Below are positions 1 to 11,560 of a DNA stretch of 64,000 nt, in pieces. Position 1 is the first letter of the stretch. Every line of letters starts with the position of its first letter. The stretch lies in assembly GCF_027409185.1 (NCBI RefSeq), contig NC_084464.1, positions 46,041,095 to 46,105,094 on the forward strand. The letters are read 5' to 3'. The notes below the pieces were generated by a model. That model worked only from the letters and a program-made list of their open reading frames with translations. It was not told where the DNA came from and made no database searches. Both the position numbers and the translations under genes were made by a program. This stretch comes from Cynocephalus volans (Eukaryota > Chordata > Mammalia > Dermoptera > Cynocephalidae).

Positions 1-429
1 ATTTGTTTTCTTGAGCCCATGTGAAATTTTCTCCAGGGTGTATGCCAAGAGGAATTCCTAGATGGTGAGTGTGGGCATGGTCAACTTTTTGAGACATGCC
101 ACAAAGCTCTCCAGTGTCAGAAAGATTGCTCGGTCTCTCTCGAAATAATTATTTCAATGGATTTACATATGTAAACCCTGTGTTCAGATGTGTAAGCCCT
201 GCAGACCTATCAAAGATGTTAGCAGTTTGGGATTCAAATAACAGAAAAATCAACTCAAAATGGCTTAACCCATTGTTTCTCAAATCATGGATCACATATT
301 ACTGGTTAAAAATGTAGACTGAGTCAGTAGGTCTCAGAATCTAGGGAGGGGCCTGAGATTCTCCCTTTCTTACAAGCTTCTGGTTAATGTTGGTGTTGAC
401 AGCCCACCAACCACACTTTCAGTAACAAG

Positions 430-590
430 GGTTCTCAAATTTGCTGTACAGTGAAACACCTGGGGGAACTTTTTAAAAATACTCATGCTTGAGTCCCACT
501 CTCAGAGATTCTGGTTTAATTGGTGTGGGGTGAGTTTTTAAGCCTTCCCAGGTGATTCTAACTGGCAGCAAAGTTTGGGAACTACTTGCT
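430..590. mobile_element. MER5A-like hAT element
   Basis: Palindromic ends (ggttctcaaatttgctgtac ... gcagcaaagtttgggaacta) with agagattctggtttaattgg in the middle match MER5A. A related but unnamed hAT-like stretch precedes it at 255-425. Confidence 0.65.
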
Positions 591-914
591 TAAACAAAAT
601 GGGAGATTTATTTTCTCTCTCACAAAGATCTGAGAAGGATGGCTCTCGATTGGTTAGCTCTGTGACTCAACAATCTCAAGGAACCAGCTTCTTTCCATCC
701 TTAATGGATAGGTTTGGCCCTCAAGCTAGCTTCCCCTGGGGTCACAGGTGGCTGCTACAGCTCCAGACATCACATGCAGACTCTGGGGAGAAAAGGGACT
801 GTTTCTTCCCAAGCGTTTCTCGTCATCAACGAGAAACCTTTCCTAGAAGCCCCTTAGCACTTTCCCTGTGGTCTGACTGGCCAGGGGAACAGGAGCTTCA
901 CAAATAGATTAGAC

Positions 915-1100
915 CAGTGGTTCTCAAATTGGAGTCCCTGACGAGGAGCATCAGCATCTCCTGGGCACTGGATAGATATGCAAATTCTTGAGCCCCACCA
1001 CAGGTCTACTGAGTCAGAAACTTGGAGGCCCCTGAATCTGTGTTTTCACAAGTCCTTCAGGTGATTCTGGTGTATGCTCAAGTTTGAGAACCACTGGCGT
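915..1100 (+). mobile_element. MER20-like hAT element
   Basis: Starts ccagtggttctcaaattgga and ends agtttgagaaccactggc, with agccccaccacaggtctact inside, as in MER20. Confidence 0.7.
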
Positions 1101-1107
1101 AGAGTCT

Positions 1108-1325
1108 AAGACCAGTGGTTCTCAAATTGGGTGATTGTGCACCCCCAGGGGACATTTGGCACATATATTTGGCATGTCTGCAGACTGGGGGATGGGTGCT
1201 ACTGATATCTAATGGATAGAGGCCAGGGATGCTGCTAAACATCCTACAATGCACAGGACAACCCACAAGAATTATCCAGCCCCAAATGTCAGTCAGTAGT
1301 GCTGAAGTTGAGAAACTGCATTAGG
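1108..1325 (+). mobile_element. hAT-type MER element, name not certain
   Basis: Starts agaccagtggttctcaaatt and contains gatgctgctaaacatcctac and aattatccagccccaaatgt, a common mammalian non-autonomous DNA transposon. Ends in the matching inverted repeat. Confidence 0.6.
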
Positions 1326-1974
1326 CCATCAGCATTTCCCCTAAGTGACTCTGGTCAGCGGTGGCAGAGGAGGCATGGCTGTTAGTTAGATGGCCAACAC
1401 TGCCTGCTGCCAACACTGACTCCCACAATTAAATGCGACATGCCTACACCTTTTCTACACTGTCCCCTTGCAGAGCGAGCTCTTCTTTAGAAATAGATGC
1501 GGAAATAGCACAGAATCCAAAGTATGGGACTTGCAGGGTCAAAGAGATTTGTAGTTGTCAGGATGAGCAAATCCATAGCCCCTCACTCCCTCCTCCTTGA
1601 GGGGGAGGCGGGGCCTGCGGGAAGTGGGGTTCTGTGGCAGGTGTTATACTTGTTGGCTTACTCCAAGTATTATTATTGGTAATGCTGTTTTATCAGGAGC
1701 TTAATCATCTCTTTCTAAATATAGTGTGTGATTTTAAAGGTTGGCTGCATCCCTATGTGTGATTTTTGCACTGCTTTGAAGCCAACTTTTTTGTCTAAGA
1801 AATGGAGCTCCATTGTATCATACGAGCAGTGGAGCAGCTAGAATTTGATGTGGAAGGCCTCATCTTTTGGGCTCTGTCAAGCCTCTGATGTTGGACATGC
1901 CTGCATTTGTATTTTATGACCATACCTTTTAGCCCTGTCCATTTGAACTTTCTATGATGGTGGAAATATTCTAT

Positions 1975-2150
1975 ACCTGTGCTGTCCAGTTGGGGACAAC
2001 TAGCCACACGTGGCTATTAAGTACATGAAATTGTGGCTAGTGAAACTGAGGAATAGTTTGTTTGTTTGTTTTTTAATTTCCTATTTTATTTAATTCTGTC
2101 TCATTTAAATTTAGTCACATGGCACTAGTGGCTACTGTAGTGGACAATGC
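1975..2150. mobile_element. hAT-type MER element with CACATGTGGCTA-type ends
   Basis: Begins gtgctgtccagttgg and ends gtagtggacaatgcacc, with inverted gccac.tggcta blocks. Similar in its ends to the element at 37265. Confidence 0.5.
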
Positions 2151-2584
2151 ACCCTTTGCTCATGGCACCTGGCAGTGTGCTGGCCCCTTGTGGGCCCTGA
2201 GAACTATTCAACATGCACAATACTTTGAGCTGGACAGGCTGTTACCTAGAGGACACTCTGTCCTGTGGATCTTAGCTGGATGCCCCCAAAACTCCAGAGA
2301 GGGTCTCAGTTATTTTGCATGTTGCAAAAAGCTGTACCCAAACTGAACATTTCCCACGCTGAGGCAGCCCGGTCTAGCCAATACTCTTTGTTTTTGGTGG
2401 GAATTTTCTCAACTCAGCATAGAAATATTGGTTATCCTACGGTGATCAGAAACTCAACCCCGTAATTAACTAAAAAGTCATTTGTTTTGCCATTTTTAAA
2501 AAAATTACTTAGCATGTGCAGTTTGTTAGACAAAAATCTTTTAAGACATGGGGTTCCTTGGGTGAAGAAATACATAAAGGGCCC

Positions 2585-2966
2585 AGATAGAGATTGAATT
2601 GTGTCTGCCAAGTTTTATGTATTAGAAGTTTGATCTCTATGGTAACTGTTGAGGGTGGGAAATCCCATTATGATAGTTGAAAGGTTGGACTTTGAAGAGG
2701 TGATTAAGTTGATGGTTTAATGGTGGTTGTAAGCCTGGTTCTGAGGGCTTTAAAAGGAGAGTCAGGAGGAGCACTCTTTGCTGTGCCATTTTCTGCCATG
2801 CGAGCCCCTGCACTGCTGTAAAGCCACCACCAAAGACGACACTCACCAGATGTGTTCCCTGAACTTTGGATTTCCCAACGTCTGAAACTAAGCAATAAAT
2901 TTCATTTTCTTACAAATCACCCAGTTCCAGATATTTTGTTATAAGCAACAGAAATGGACTAATACA
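2585..2966 (+). mobile_element. Solo LTR, MaLR-like (family copy 1)
   Basis: Ends gaaatggactaataca. A 5-bp duplication GGCCC flanks it (2580-2584, 2967-2971). It aligns throughout with the reverse complements of the LTRs at 8165 and 9314, sharing gggtgggaaatcc, gaagaggtgatta and aagcaataaat (polyadenylation signal in the LTR). No internal retroviral genes. Confidence 0.85.
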
Positions 2967-2971
2967 GGCCC

Positions 2972-3479
2972 CTTGGTGGTGACGAGGTTAGAAATTGCTA
3001 ATCTGGTCCAACTCCCTCGCTTCGAGAGGAGCAGACAGACACCCAAAGAGAGGAATGACCTGAGCAAGGTGGCACAGGTAGAGTGAGGTGTAGTCAGGGC
3101 TGAAAGCCAGAGCCCCAGGCTTGCTGAAGAAGTCAGTGTCAGGACAGCTCTCTTGTGTCCCAGTGTGTGTATGTCAGCTCCCCCAGGACGGTGGTGGTGT
3201 CTGTGGCATTCACTTTGATCAGTGACCAGAACAGATTGGGAGACTTAAAAGTCTCTTTGGTGGTGTTATAGGATTGCACCTGTACTCAGAGTGTTGTCAC
3301 TGTAACACTAGCATCAGAATGGAGAACTATCCGGAAGGAAGGTTACAAAAAATGCACAATTTTGGGCCCCACCCCAGACTTGCTGTGGTACACAGGTACT
3401 GGTGTTCCCTACCCCACCCGTGAACCCCACCTCCTGATATGGGCACCCTGGTGAGCCCCTCCCACATTGACTCTGGACT
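2972..3479. other. Stretch without gene
   Basis: A weak MIR/L2-like piece lies at about 3000-3120. The rest is unassigned and no exon was seen. Confidence 0.4.
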
Positions 3480-3903
3480 CATCCGTGTTGACTTCCTCTG
3501 GCCAGTGAGACATTAGCAGGTGTGACATGATCCTTGATGAAGTGCTTACATATTGGAACTCGCCCTTTTGGAATGCTTCCTCTCTCAGCTCTGAGCTACC
3601 ATCTAAGTGGAAGAAACATCTCTCCTGCTGGAGAGATGACAATGAAGGGAGAAACAGAGAGGGGGAGGGGCAGGGAGAGGTCAGGGACAGGCACCCAGCC
3701 AACTGCCAGCTACCCCAGCCATCCCAGCTGAGGGTCAGTCATGTGAATGAAGCAGCATCTTAGAATTTCAGCCCTAGCTAAGGGCATGTGGAAGAGAGGA
3801 ACCATCCTGCTGAGCCCAGTCAATCTACAGAATCACAAAATATAATAAATCATTTCAAGTCACTATATTCTTGGGAGCTTTGTTATGCAGCAGTAGACAA
3901 CTG
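3480..3903 (+). mobile_element. MLT1-like LTR (MaLR), old
   Basis: The 3' part (ctgagcccagtcaatctaca, caagtcactatattcttggg, ttgttatgcagcagtagaca) resembles the MLT1 3' end. The 5' edge is uncertain. Confidence 0.6.
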
Positions 3904-4524
3904 GAACCTAACTGAAATCAGAATCTCTGTGGCTGCAGCCAGAATCTCCATTTTGTACAAACTTCCAGGTGGTCCTGATGCTTACCAAAGCTTGAGGAAC
4001 CCTGGAAGGGGCAACACATTTGGAATCCAAAGGCCTGATTCAAATCGCCATGACTTGTGTAACTTTGGACATGTGCCTTAGCTTCTCTCACACTTTGTTT
4101 CCTTGTGTATAATTCAGAGGGAAGTATAGACTCCAGAGATTAATGGGGAGGAAAGAGCTTCGTTAGTAGGAACCGCCCAATGGGAGTGAGGGGCTGTGAG
4201 TATTGTTAGCCACACTGGAGTATGCATTGAGCACTGCTATATGCCTAGTGCTGAGCCTTGTGCAACTACTATGTCAGACTGGTTCTGAGCATCCTTGTTC
4301 AATTTAATTCCCCTGAGATACCCGAGGTGAAAAAGTGGGCTGGGGCTCTCTTGGGCGTGGTGGCGTGCGGGACAGTCCATCCAACCCACAGCAAGTCCTG
4401 TGGCTCCCCCTCCAGAGGGTGCCCTGAATCCAGACTTTGCCACTGCACCAATATCGCTCTCCTGCACTGTTACATTAGCCTCTTCTTTTTGTTTTTAATT
4501 GAAGTAGTATAACTGATAAAGTTA

Positions 4525-4615
4525 CACTTTTTTTTTGGAGTGGGGTGGTGCTCGAACACTTGACCTTAGTGTTACAAGGCTGAGCTCTAATCAGCTGAGC
4601 AAACAGGTCAGCCCC
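4525..4615 (-). mobile_element. tRNA-Ile-type SINE, monomer, diverged (CYN-like)
   Basis: On the minus strand a tRNA-like unit begins GGGCTGACCTGTTTGCTCAG and ends in an A-rich tail (poly-T on +). Flanks share TAAAGTTA (4517-4524 and 4616-4623), an eroded target-site duplication. More diverged than the dimers, so older. Confidence 0.75.
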
Positions 4616-4623
4616 TAAAGTTA

Positions 4624-5045
4624 TATGAATTTTTAAATCAAAGTATAACAAATCTCAGCTGTGCAATTCAGTGAATTTATGCATATGAATGTACCTGAGA
4701 AACCACCGCTCAGATCAGGATAGAAAATATTTCTAGTGGCCCAGAGGCGTGCTCCCTCCTGCTGATATCTCCCAGAAGCAACTGCTGCTGTGATCTCCCT
4801 GTCTTTAAATTAGATTCGCCTGTTCTTGATTTATGTGTAGTGGTTTTGAGTATATCTCTTTGCACAGATTTTTAAAAACAGTTGCATTAGGTATTACCAC
4901 AGCCGTGCATCCATCTATCCATCTACCTACCTACCTACCTCTCTTATCATGGTAACTGTGTCAACATTTTACCAGTTCAGGTGAGTGTAGAAAACTTACC
5001 TCCCTGGAAGTAAGTAAGAAAACTTACCCTCCCCCACTTATAAGC
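4624..5045 (-). mobile_element. L1 fragment, antisense, old
   Basis: Resembles the 3' UTR of L1M-type elements read backwards. A short (CTAC)n run lies near 4916-4940. Confidence 0.5.
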
Positions 5046-5936
5046 TAATAGTCTTCAATAGTTCCTTTGAATGCTTTAAGCAGAACAGTAGACATAGTTA
5101 TAATTTTTGCTTCGACCCCCAAACTTGCTTTAGAAAACTCAAGAGGAGGTGGAAAGTCTGTCATATTTACCCATATTTTTACTCTTTCCACTGTCTTCTC
5201 CCTGATATTTCAAGACTCCTTCTCTCTTCACTTCCTTTCTGTTTTGAGGACTTCCTCTAGCCGTTCTTTTCTGGTAGGTATGCTAATGACAGATTCACCT
5301 AGGTTTCCTTCATCTGAGAATACCTTGACTCTCTTTCATTCCTGAAGAATACTTTCTCTGGAATAAGGTTCTGGGTTGACAGTTCTTTTCTTTCAGCACT
5401 TGAAAAATGTTCTGCCAATTCTTTCTGGCTTCCATGGTTTATGATGAGAAATCTGCTGTCATTTGTATTGATTTTCCCTTTTAGGTAAGCTGTCATTTCT
5501 CTTTACTTTCAAGATTTTTTCATTGTCTTTAGTTTTCAGGAGTTTGACTGTGATGTGCCTTGGAGTGGATTTCTTGGGATTTTACCTGTTTGGACTCAGC
5601 TTCTTTAATCTGTTGTTTACATCTTTGCCAAATTTGGAATGTTTTTTCAGCCATTATTTCTTTGAATACTTTTTTAGTTCCCACTCCTGCTCCTCTCCTT
5701 CAGGAATTCTAACAACATAAATTTTAGATCTTTTGTTACAGTTTCACAGGTTCCTGAGTCTATATTTTTATTTGTTTTCATTCTATTTTCTCTCTATGGT
5801 TCAGACTGGGTAATTTCTATTATTCTATCTTCAAGTTCACTAATTTTTGTTCTCTTATCTTCATCCTGTTGTTGAGGCTATCCAGCGAGCATTCAGCTCT
5901 AAAATTTCAGTTTGGATCTTCTATTTCTTTGCTAAG

Positions 5937-6030
5937 CCTTCCTTCCTTCCTTCCTTCCTTCCTTCCTTCCTTCCTTCCTTCCTTCCTTCCTTCCTTCCTC
6001 CCTCCCTCCCTCCCTTCCTTCCTTCCTTTT
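5937..6030. repeat. (TTCC)n microsatellite
   Basis: About 94 bp of nearly pure TTCC units with a central CTCC variant block, inside an antisense L1. Open frames reading Pro-Ser-Phe-Leu repeats here are artefacts. Confidence 0.95.
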
Positions 6031-6535
6031 CAAAATTGCTCATTGAGCATTTTTAAGATTGCAGCTTTAAAGTCCTTGTCCAATAGTTCTGGTATTTGTG
6101 TCATCTTGGTATTGGCATCTGTTGGTTGCCTCTTCTCATTAAAATTGAGATTTTCCTGGTTCTTGGTATGCCGGATTATTTTTTTATTACATCCTGAACA
6201 TTTGGGGTATTGTGTTATGAGACACTGACTCTTCTTTAAATCTCTTTTACCAGGACTCCTCTAACACTGGGCCTTATTAATACCAGGTGGGGGTGGAAGT
6301 CCAAATGCCCCACTCGACCTTGGTTGACACTCTGGCAGGGGCGCCTCATTACTGCTGGGCAGTTGTGGGATTTCTGGTCCATTAGGCCTCCACTGATCCC
6401 TCCCTGCCCAGGAAGAGAGGGGTGCCTTTTTGCTACTCCCATGTGGTTTCCACTGTCCTGGTGACTGTTGGGTGGTGATGAAAGCCCTGACTAGGCCTCC
6501 TCTGACCCAACCCAGCATAGAGGGGGAAGGGCACC

Positions 6536-6537
<2 letters not shown>

Positions 6538-6566
<29 letters not shown>

Positions 6567-6717
6567 GATGACCGGTAAGGGGATCTTAACCCTTGATTTG
6601 GTGTTGTCAGCACCACGCTCAGCCAGTGAGCGAACCGGCCATCCGTATATGGGATCCGAACCCGGGGCCTTGGTGTTATCAGCACCGCACTCTCCCGAGT
6701 GAGCCACGGGCCGGCCC
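6538..6717 (-). mobile_element. Dimeric tRNA-Ile SINE (CYN-like)
   Basis: Two tRNA-like units head to tail plus a poly-A tail (T run on +). It is flanked by a 13-bp perfect duplication GGAAGGGCACCTT (6525-6537, 6718-6730). It is inserted in an antisense L1. It differs from the copies at 37586 and 62852 at only a few positions, so it is young. Confidence 0.9.
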
Positions 6718-7739
6718 GGAAGGGCACCTTATTACTGCTGGGTGGGGTAGAAGTCCTGGCTCCCCCTGGTTCTTCTCCATTACCCTCCCCAACAGCAGGG
6801 CATGAGGCACCTGGTTACAGCCAGACAAGGCTCTCCACTTGGCCTTTGCTCATGGGGTAGGCACAGCATTGGGGCTGCAGTTTTTCCCATGGTGTTTGTC
6901 TAGAGTAAGGCAGCTATTTTATAGGGTTTTGTCTTGCTAGGCAGTGCTTTTCCTGGTCCTTTGGCTAAAGAGAGCAGGTTTTTCTTGGGGCTGTTTTTAT
7001 TTATGCTTATTGGTATTTCTGGGTTGATGATTTCTCCAGCTCCAATTGTGGCATACATTGGGCAAAAAGAAAACCCAGGGAACTCACTGCTGTGTCATTC
7101 TTCAGGTTGTGAGATCTCTAGTCAGTCTGCCACTTTCTCTCTACCTTTTAGAGTCTTATTTTATTTGTTTGATATATAATGTCCAGGGGCTTTAGCTGTG
7201 CTTAGCAGGAGGAATAGGGAGAAGTGCATCTACCCCATCTTGTCCAGGAGTCAGAAGTCCAGATTTGTTTGTTCCTAAACTTCATATAAATAGAATCCAT
7301 TGTGTGTGTTCTTTTAAGTTGTGCTTCTCTTGCTCAGTGTGATATCTTTTAAAAATTTTTATTGTGGTTAAAGAAAAAAACCCTACATAACATGAGATCT
7401 ACCCTCTTAACAGCATTTTCAGTGTACAGCACAGTATTGTTCACTACAGGCACAGCGTCGTGCAGCAGATCTCTAGAACTTCATCTTCTTGCATAACTGA
7501 AACTTTATACCATTGAACAGCAACTCCCATTTCCCCTCCCCTCAGCCCCTGGCAACCACCATTCTACTTTCTGCTTCTATGGGTTTGACTGCTTTAGACA
7601 CCGCATATAAGTGAAACCACGCAGTATTTGTTCTTCTGTGACTGGCTTATTTCTTTTTTTTCTTATGACAGGCTTATTTCACTTAGCATAATGTCCTCAA
7701 GGTTCATCCGTGTTGTAACATATGATAGGATTTCCTTTT

Positions 7740-7879
7740 GTTTTTTGGTCCTTTTTTTGTGACCGCGCTCAGCCAGTGAGCGAACCGGCCATCCTTATAT
7801 AGGATCCGAACCCGTGGGGGGAGCGCTGCTGCTGCGCTCCCAGCGCCACACTCTCCCGAGTGAGCCACGGGGTCGCCCC
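7740..7879 (-). mobile_element. Variant tRNA-SINE, second subfamily
   Basis: Shares the outer parts of the dimer but carries a different GC-rich block (gggagcgctgctgctgcgctcc) in its middle. A 12-bp perfect duplication GGATTTCCTTTT flanks it (7728-7739, 7880-7891). It is inserted in an antisense L1. Confidence 0.85.
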
Positions 7880-8164
7880 GGATTTCCTTTTTTAAAAAAT
7901 GCTAAATCCTATTCCCTTGTATGTATAGACCACATTTTCTTTATCCATTCATCCGCATCTGTTGATTGAGATTTAGGTTGCTTCCACGTCTTGGCTATTT
8001 TGAATAATGCTGCAGTGAACATGGGAGTATATATTTCTCTTTGAGATCCTAATTTCAATTCTTTCGGATAAATACCCAAAAGTGGCATTGCTAGACCATA
8101 TGGTAATTCTATTTTTAATTTTTTGAGAAACCTCCATACTGTTTTTCATAGCAACTGCACCATT

Positions 8165-8560
8165 TGTATTAGTCTGTTTCTTTTGCTTATAACAAAATAC
8201 TTGAAACTGGGTAATATATAAAGAAACAATATTTATTGCTTAGTTTCAGAGGCTGGGAAGTCCAAAGTCCAGGAAACACATCTGGTGAGGTGACTACAGC
8301 AATGCAGGTGTCACATGGTGAGAATGGCAGAGCAGAGAAAGAGCTAAATCCTCACTCCTCCTTTTAAAACCCCCAGAACCACACCTGTGATCAGCACTAA
8401 ACCATCAACCTATTAATCCACTCATTACAGTAGGGTCCTCACAATCTAATCACCTCTTCAAGGCCCCACCTTTCAATGACCATAACAGGATTTCCCACCC
8501 TTACCAGTTACGGTGGGGACTAAGCTTCAATGAGCTTGGGAGGACATTCAATCCATGGAA
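8165..8560 (-). mobile_element. Solo LTR, MaLR-like (family copy 2)
   Basis: Starts TGTATTAGTCTG and is inserted in an antisense L1. 5-bp duplication CCATT (8160-8164, 8561-8565). The terminal CA has eroded. Confidence 0.87.
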
Positions 8561-9313
8561 CCATTTTACAGTCCCACCAACAGTGTATGAAGGTTCCAAT
8601 TTCTTCACATTCCTACCAACACTTTTTTTTATAAATTTATAATTTTATGTCCACCCTGACAGGTGTGAGGTGCTATCTCATTGTGGTTTTGATTTGCATT
8701 TCCCCAGTGACTAGTGATGTTGAGCATTTTTTAATATACCTGTTGGCCATTTGTATGTCTTCTTCAGAGAAATATCTTTTCAAGTCCTTTGCTCTTTTTA
8801 AGTCTGTTTTTTGTTTGTTTTTTACTATTGAGTTGTAGGACTTCTTTATATATTTTTATATTAACCCCTTATCAGATATGTGGTTTGCAAATATTTTTTC
8901 TCATTCTATAGATTACTTTTTCACTCTTATTATTTACTTTGCTGTGCAGATGATTTTTAGTTTGATGTAGTCCTACTTGTCTGTTTTTCCTTTTGTTGCA
9001 TGTGCTTTTGGTGTCATATCCAAGAAATCATTGCCAAGGCCAATGCCATGAAGGTTTTCCACTATGTTTTCTTCTAGGAATTTTAGTTTCTGGTCTCATG
9101 TTTAAGTCTTTAATCCATTTTGAGTTGATTTTTGTGCATAGCGTAAGATAAGGATCCAGTTTCATTCTTTTGCATGTGGATCCAGTTTTCCCATCACCAT
9201 TTGTTGGAGAAGAAACAATCCTTTCCCCACTGTGTGTTCTTGGCACCCTTATTGAAGATCAGTTGGCCATATATGCATGGGTTTCTTTCTGGGCTCTTTG
9301 TTCCATTGATCTG

Positions 9314-9740
9314 TGTATTAGTCTGTTTCTGTTGCTTATAACAAAATACTTGAAACTTGGTGATTCATAAAGAAAATGAAATTCATTGCTTACAGTTTCT
9401 GAGGCTGGTAAGTCCAAAGTCCTTCTGGTGGTGGTGACAATGACCCAGGGGTCTCACATTGCATGATGGTGGAAACAGAGAACAGAGAGAGGGAGAGACT
9501 CTCCTCTCTCCTCTTTTAAAGCCCTCAGAACCATGCCCCTGACCACCATTTTTAATCCATTCACTATAGCTTGGTCCTACAATTCAATCACCTCTTCAAA
9601 GCTCCACCTTTCAATTACCATAATAGGATTTCCCACCCTCTTAACAGTCACAGTAGAGGCTAAGTTTCTAATACATAAAACTTGAGGGACACAATTCAAA
9701 CTTTCATGAGTTTTGGGGAGACATAATTCAATCCACTACA
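9314..9740 (-). mobile_element. Solo LTR, MaLR-like (family copy 3)
   Basis: TG...CA ends (TGTATTAGTC ... CCACTACA) and 5-bp duplication ATCTG (9309-9313, 9741-9745), inserted in the same antisense L1 as copy 2. The L1 reads continuously across the site once the LTR is removed. Confidence 0.9.
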
Positions 9741-10224
9741 ATCTGTATGTCTGTCTTTATGCCAGTACCATACTGTTTTAATTACTGTAGCTTTGTATAT
9801 GTTTTGAAATAAGAAAGTATGAAGCCTTCAGCTTTGTTCTTCTTTCTCAAGAATTTTTTGGCTATTTGGGGTCCTTTGTGGTTCCATATGCATTTTAGGA
9901 TTTTTTTTTTCCTGTAAAAATGCCATTGAGATTTTGATAAAATTACATTAAATCTATATAGATCTCTTTGAGTAGTTGGACATTTTAACAATATTAAATC
10001 TTCCAATCCATGAATAGGAGATTCATTTATTTGTGTCTTTTTAAATTTCTTTCATCAATGTTTTTGTGGTTTTCAGTGTACAAGTCTTTCATCTCCTATG
10101 TTAACTTTATTCATAAGTATTTTATTCTTTTCAATGCTATTATAAGTAGGATTGTTTTCTTAATTTCCTTTTGAGACTATTCACTGTTAGTATATAGAAT
10201 CAGCATGACATCTTGAGATTTATC

Positions 10225-10470
10225 CATCTGATAGTGTGTAGTGCAGTGTTTTTCATTACTGTGTATTTTTCACTGTGTGAGTAAACCACACAGTGGAATT
10301 TATACAGTGGAATCTTACATAGCAATGAAAAAGCACACTACCTCTACTACATGCAGTGAACCACACAATTCATTTATCAATCCTCCTGTAGTTGGGCATT
10401 TGGGTTGCTTCCGATTTGGGGCTATTAAGAACAGAGCTGCTATGAGCATTCTCAGACATGTGTTTTAGTG
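10225..10470 (-). mobile_element. L1 fragment, antisense
   Basis: Ends with gggcatttgggttgcttccg, typical of antisense L1 3' sequence. Confidence 0.45.
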
Positions 10471-10504
10471 GCCATAAGCACTAAATATTGAAAAAGCTTC
10501 TTAA

Positions 10505-11200
10505 CTGGTCTCCTTGGTTTAGCCCTTGCCTCCTTCTAGTCACTTCTCCATATAAAAGCCACAGAGGTCTTTTGAAAACATAAATTAGATTCCTTTTTCC
10601 CCTTGCTCAAAAATACCAAAGGCTTCCCTTCATACTTAGAATACAATCCAGAATCCTCACCATGGCCAACGAGGCCCTACAGGATCTAGCCCCTGCCTGC
10701 CTCTTTATTACTCCCTACGTACTGCCTCCCTCTCTCTCTGGCTTACTCCATCTGCCATCCATTCATCTACTCACCCATCTGTGCATCTGCCCAGCCGCCC
10801 ACTCAGTTTTGGGTGCCTTCAATGTGCCTAGCTTGTTTCCGCCTCAGGACATTTGCCCACTGCCAGAAATACTTTTCCCTCAAATTATCACATATCTCCC
10901 TTTATCCCTTTATTTAGGTCTCTGTTCTCAAATGTCATCTCTTCAAAGAGGGATTCTAAAATCACCCCCCCCCCACATACTCTCTGTCATTTTAGCCCAC
11001 ATTGTTTTTCTCCATAGCACTGATCAGTGCTTGAACTTACATTGTGTATTTATTGTGTGTCTCTCCCTTTGGCATGAAATGTCTACAAGGTTATGGACGC
11101 TGTCTGTCTTGTTAACTGCTGTGTCCCACCCTAGTGTATTGCCGCACATAGTAGGTGTTCAGAAAATGTTTGTTAAATGCACAAAAGAAACAAGCATGGG
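10505..11200 (+). mobile_element. L2 fragment
   Basis: Contains the L2 progression aggcttcccttcatacttag, tccagaatcctcaccatggc and tcaaatgtcatctcttcaaa. The 182-codon open frame here is part of the L2, not a gene. Confidence 0.7.
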
Positions 11201-11269
11201 ATTTAGCTAGACACACCTGAGTGTTGACACCAGCATCATCTTCCAGCCTTGTATTACAGGGCAAGCCCC

Positions 11270-11430
11270 TTAACCTAGCACTTCTCACACTCAAATCTCC
11301 TGGGATCTTGTGACAAATGCAGATTCTGATTCTGGGGTGGGAACTGAGATTGATTCTGCATTTCTTACCAGCTCCCAGTTACTGCCCAAGCTGCTGGTCC
11401 TTGGACCCAGGTTTTGAGTAGCAAGGCCTT
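11270..11430. mobile_element. hAT-type MER fragment
   Basis: Contains gcagattctgattctggggt and gctggtccttggacccaggt, typical of Charlie-derived MER elements. Exact family not assigned. Confidence 0.45.
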
Positions 11431-11560
11431 AGCTGCTTTGACACTCAGTTTCCACACCTATAAAATGGTTCATTATGAAAAACACATAGGTAAGGTGTGA
11501 AGCACTCTGCCCAGTGCCTGGACTTAGCAAGTGCTCCATAGGTATCTGTTGCCCCTCCTC
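11430..11560 (+). mobile_element. MIR
   Basis: Contains cactcagtttccacacctat and gcccagtgcctggacttagc, the MIR core and tail. Confidence 0.55.

Larger units (their letters stand above)
5050..7260 (-). mobile_element. L1 fragment, antisense (3' UTR region)
   Basis: Contains the antisense L1 3' UTR pattern (tgtgatgtgccttggagtgg, cagccattatttctttgaat). It is interrupted by a TTCC microsatellite and by the SINE at 6538. Confidence 0.65.
7265..10200 (-). mobile_element. L1 fragment, antisense, split by younger insertions
   Basis: Antisense L1 text runs through (gatttgcatttccccagtga, tattgagttgtaggacttct, ttgatgtagtcctacttgtc). It is interrupted by the SINE at 7740 and the LTRs at 8165 and 9314. 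No intact ORF. Confidence 0.75.

Noticed and set aside
6261-6727. Recurrent open frames with Lys runs and a repeated peptide
   Set aside because: They are translations of the dimeric SINE and its tail; the same peptide recurs at 37510-37798 and 62781-63011.
8160-9745. Provirus bounded by two LTRs
   Set aside because: Each LTR has its own target duplication and only L1 sequence lies between them.
10662-11210. 182-codon open frame on the plus strand
   Set aside because: Lies inside an L2 fragment.
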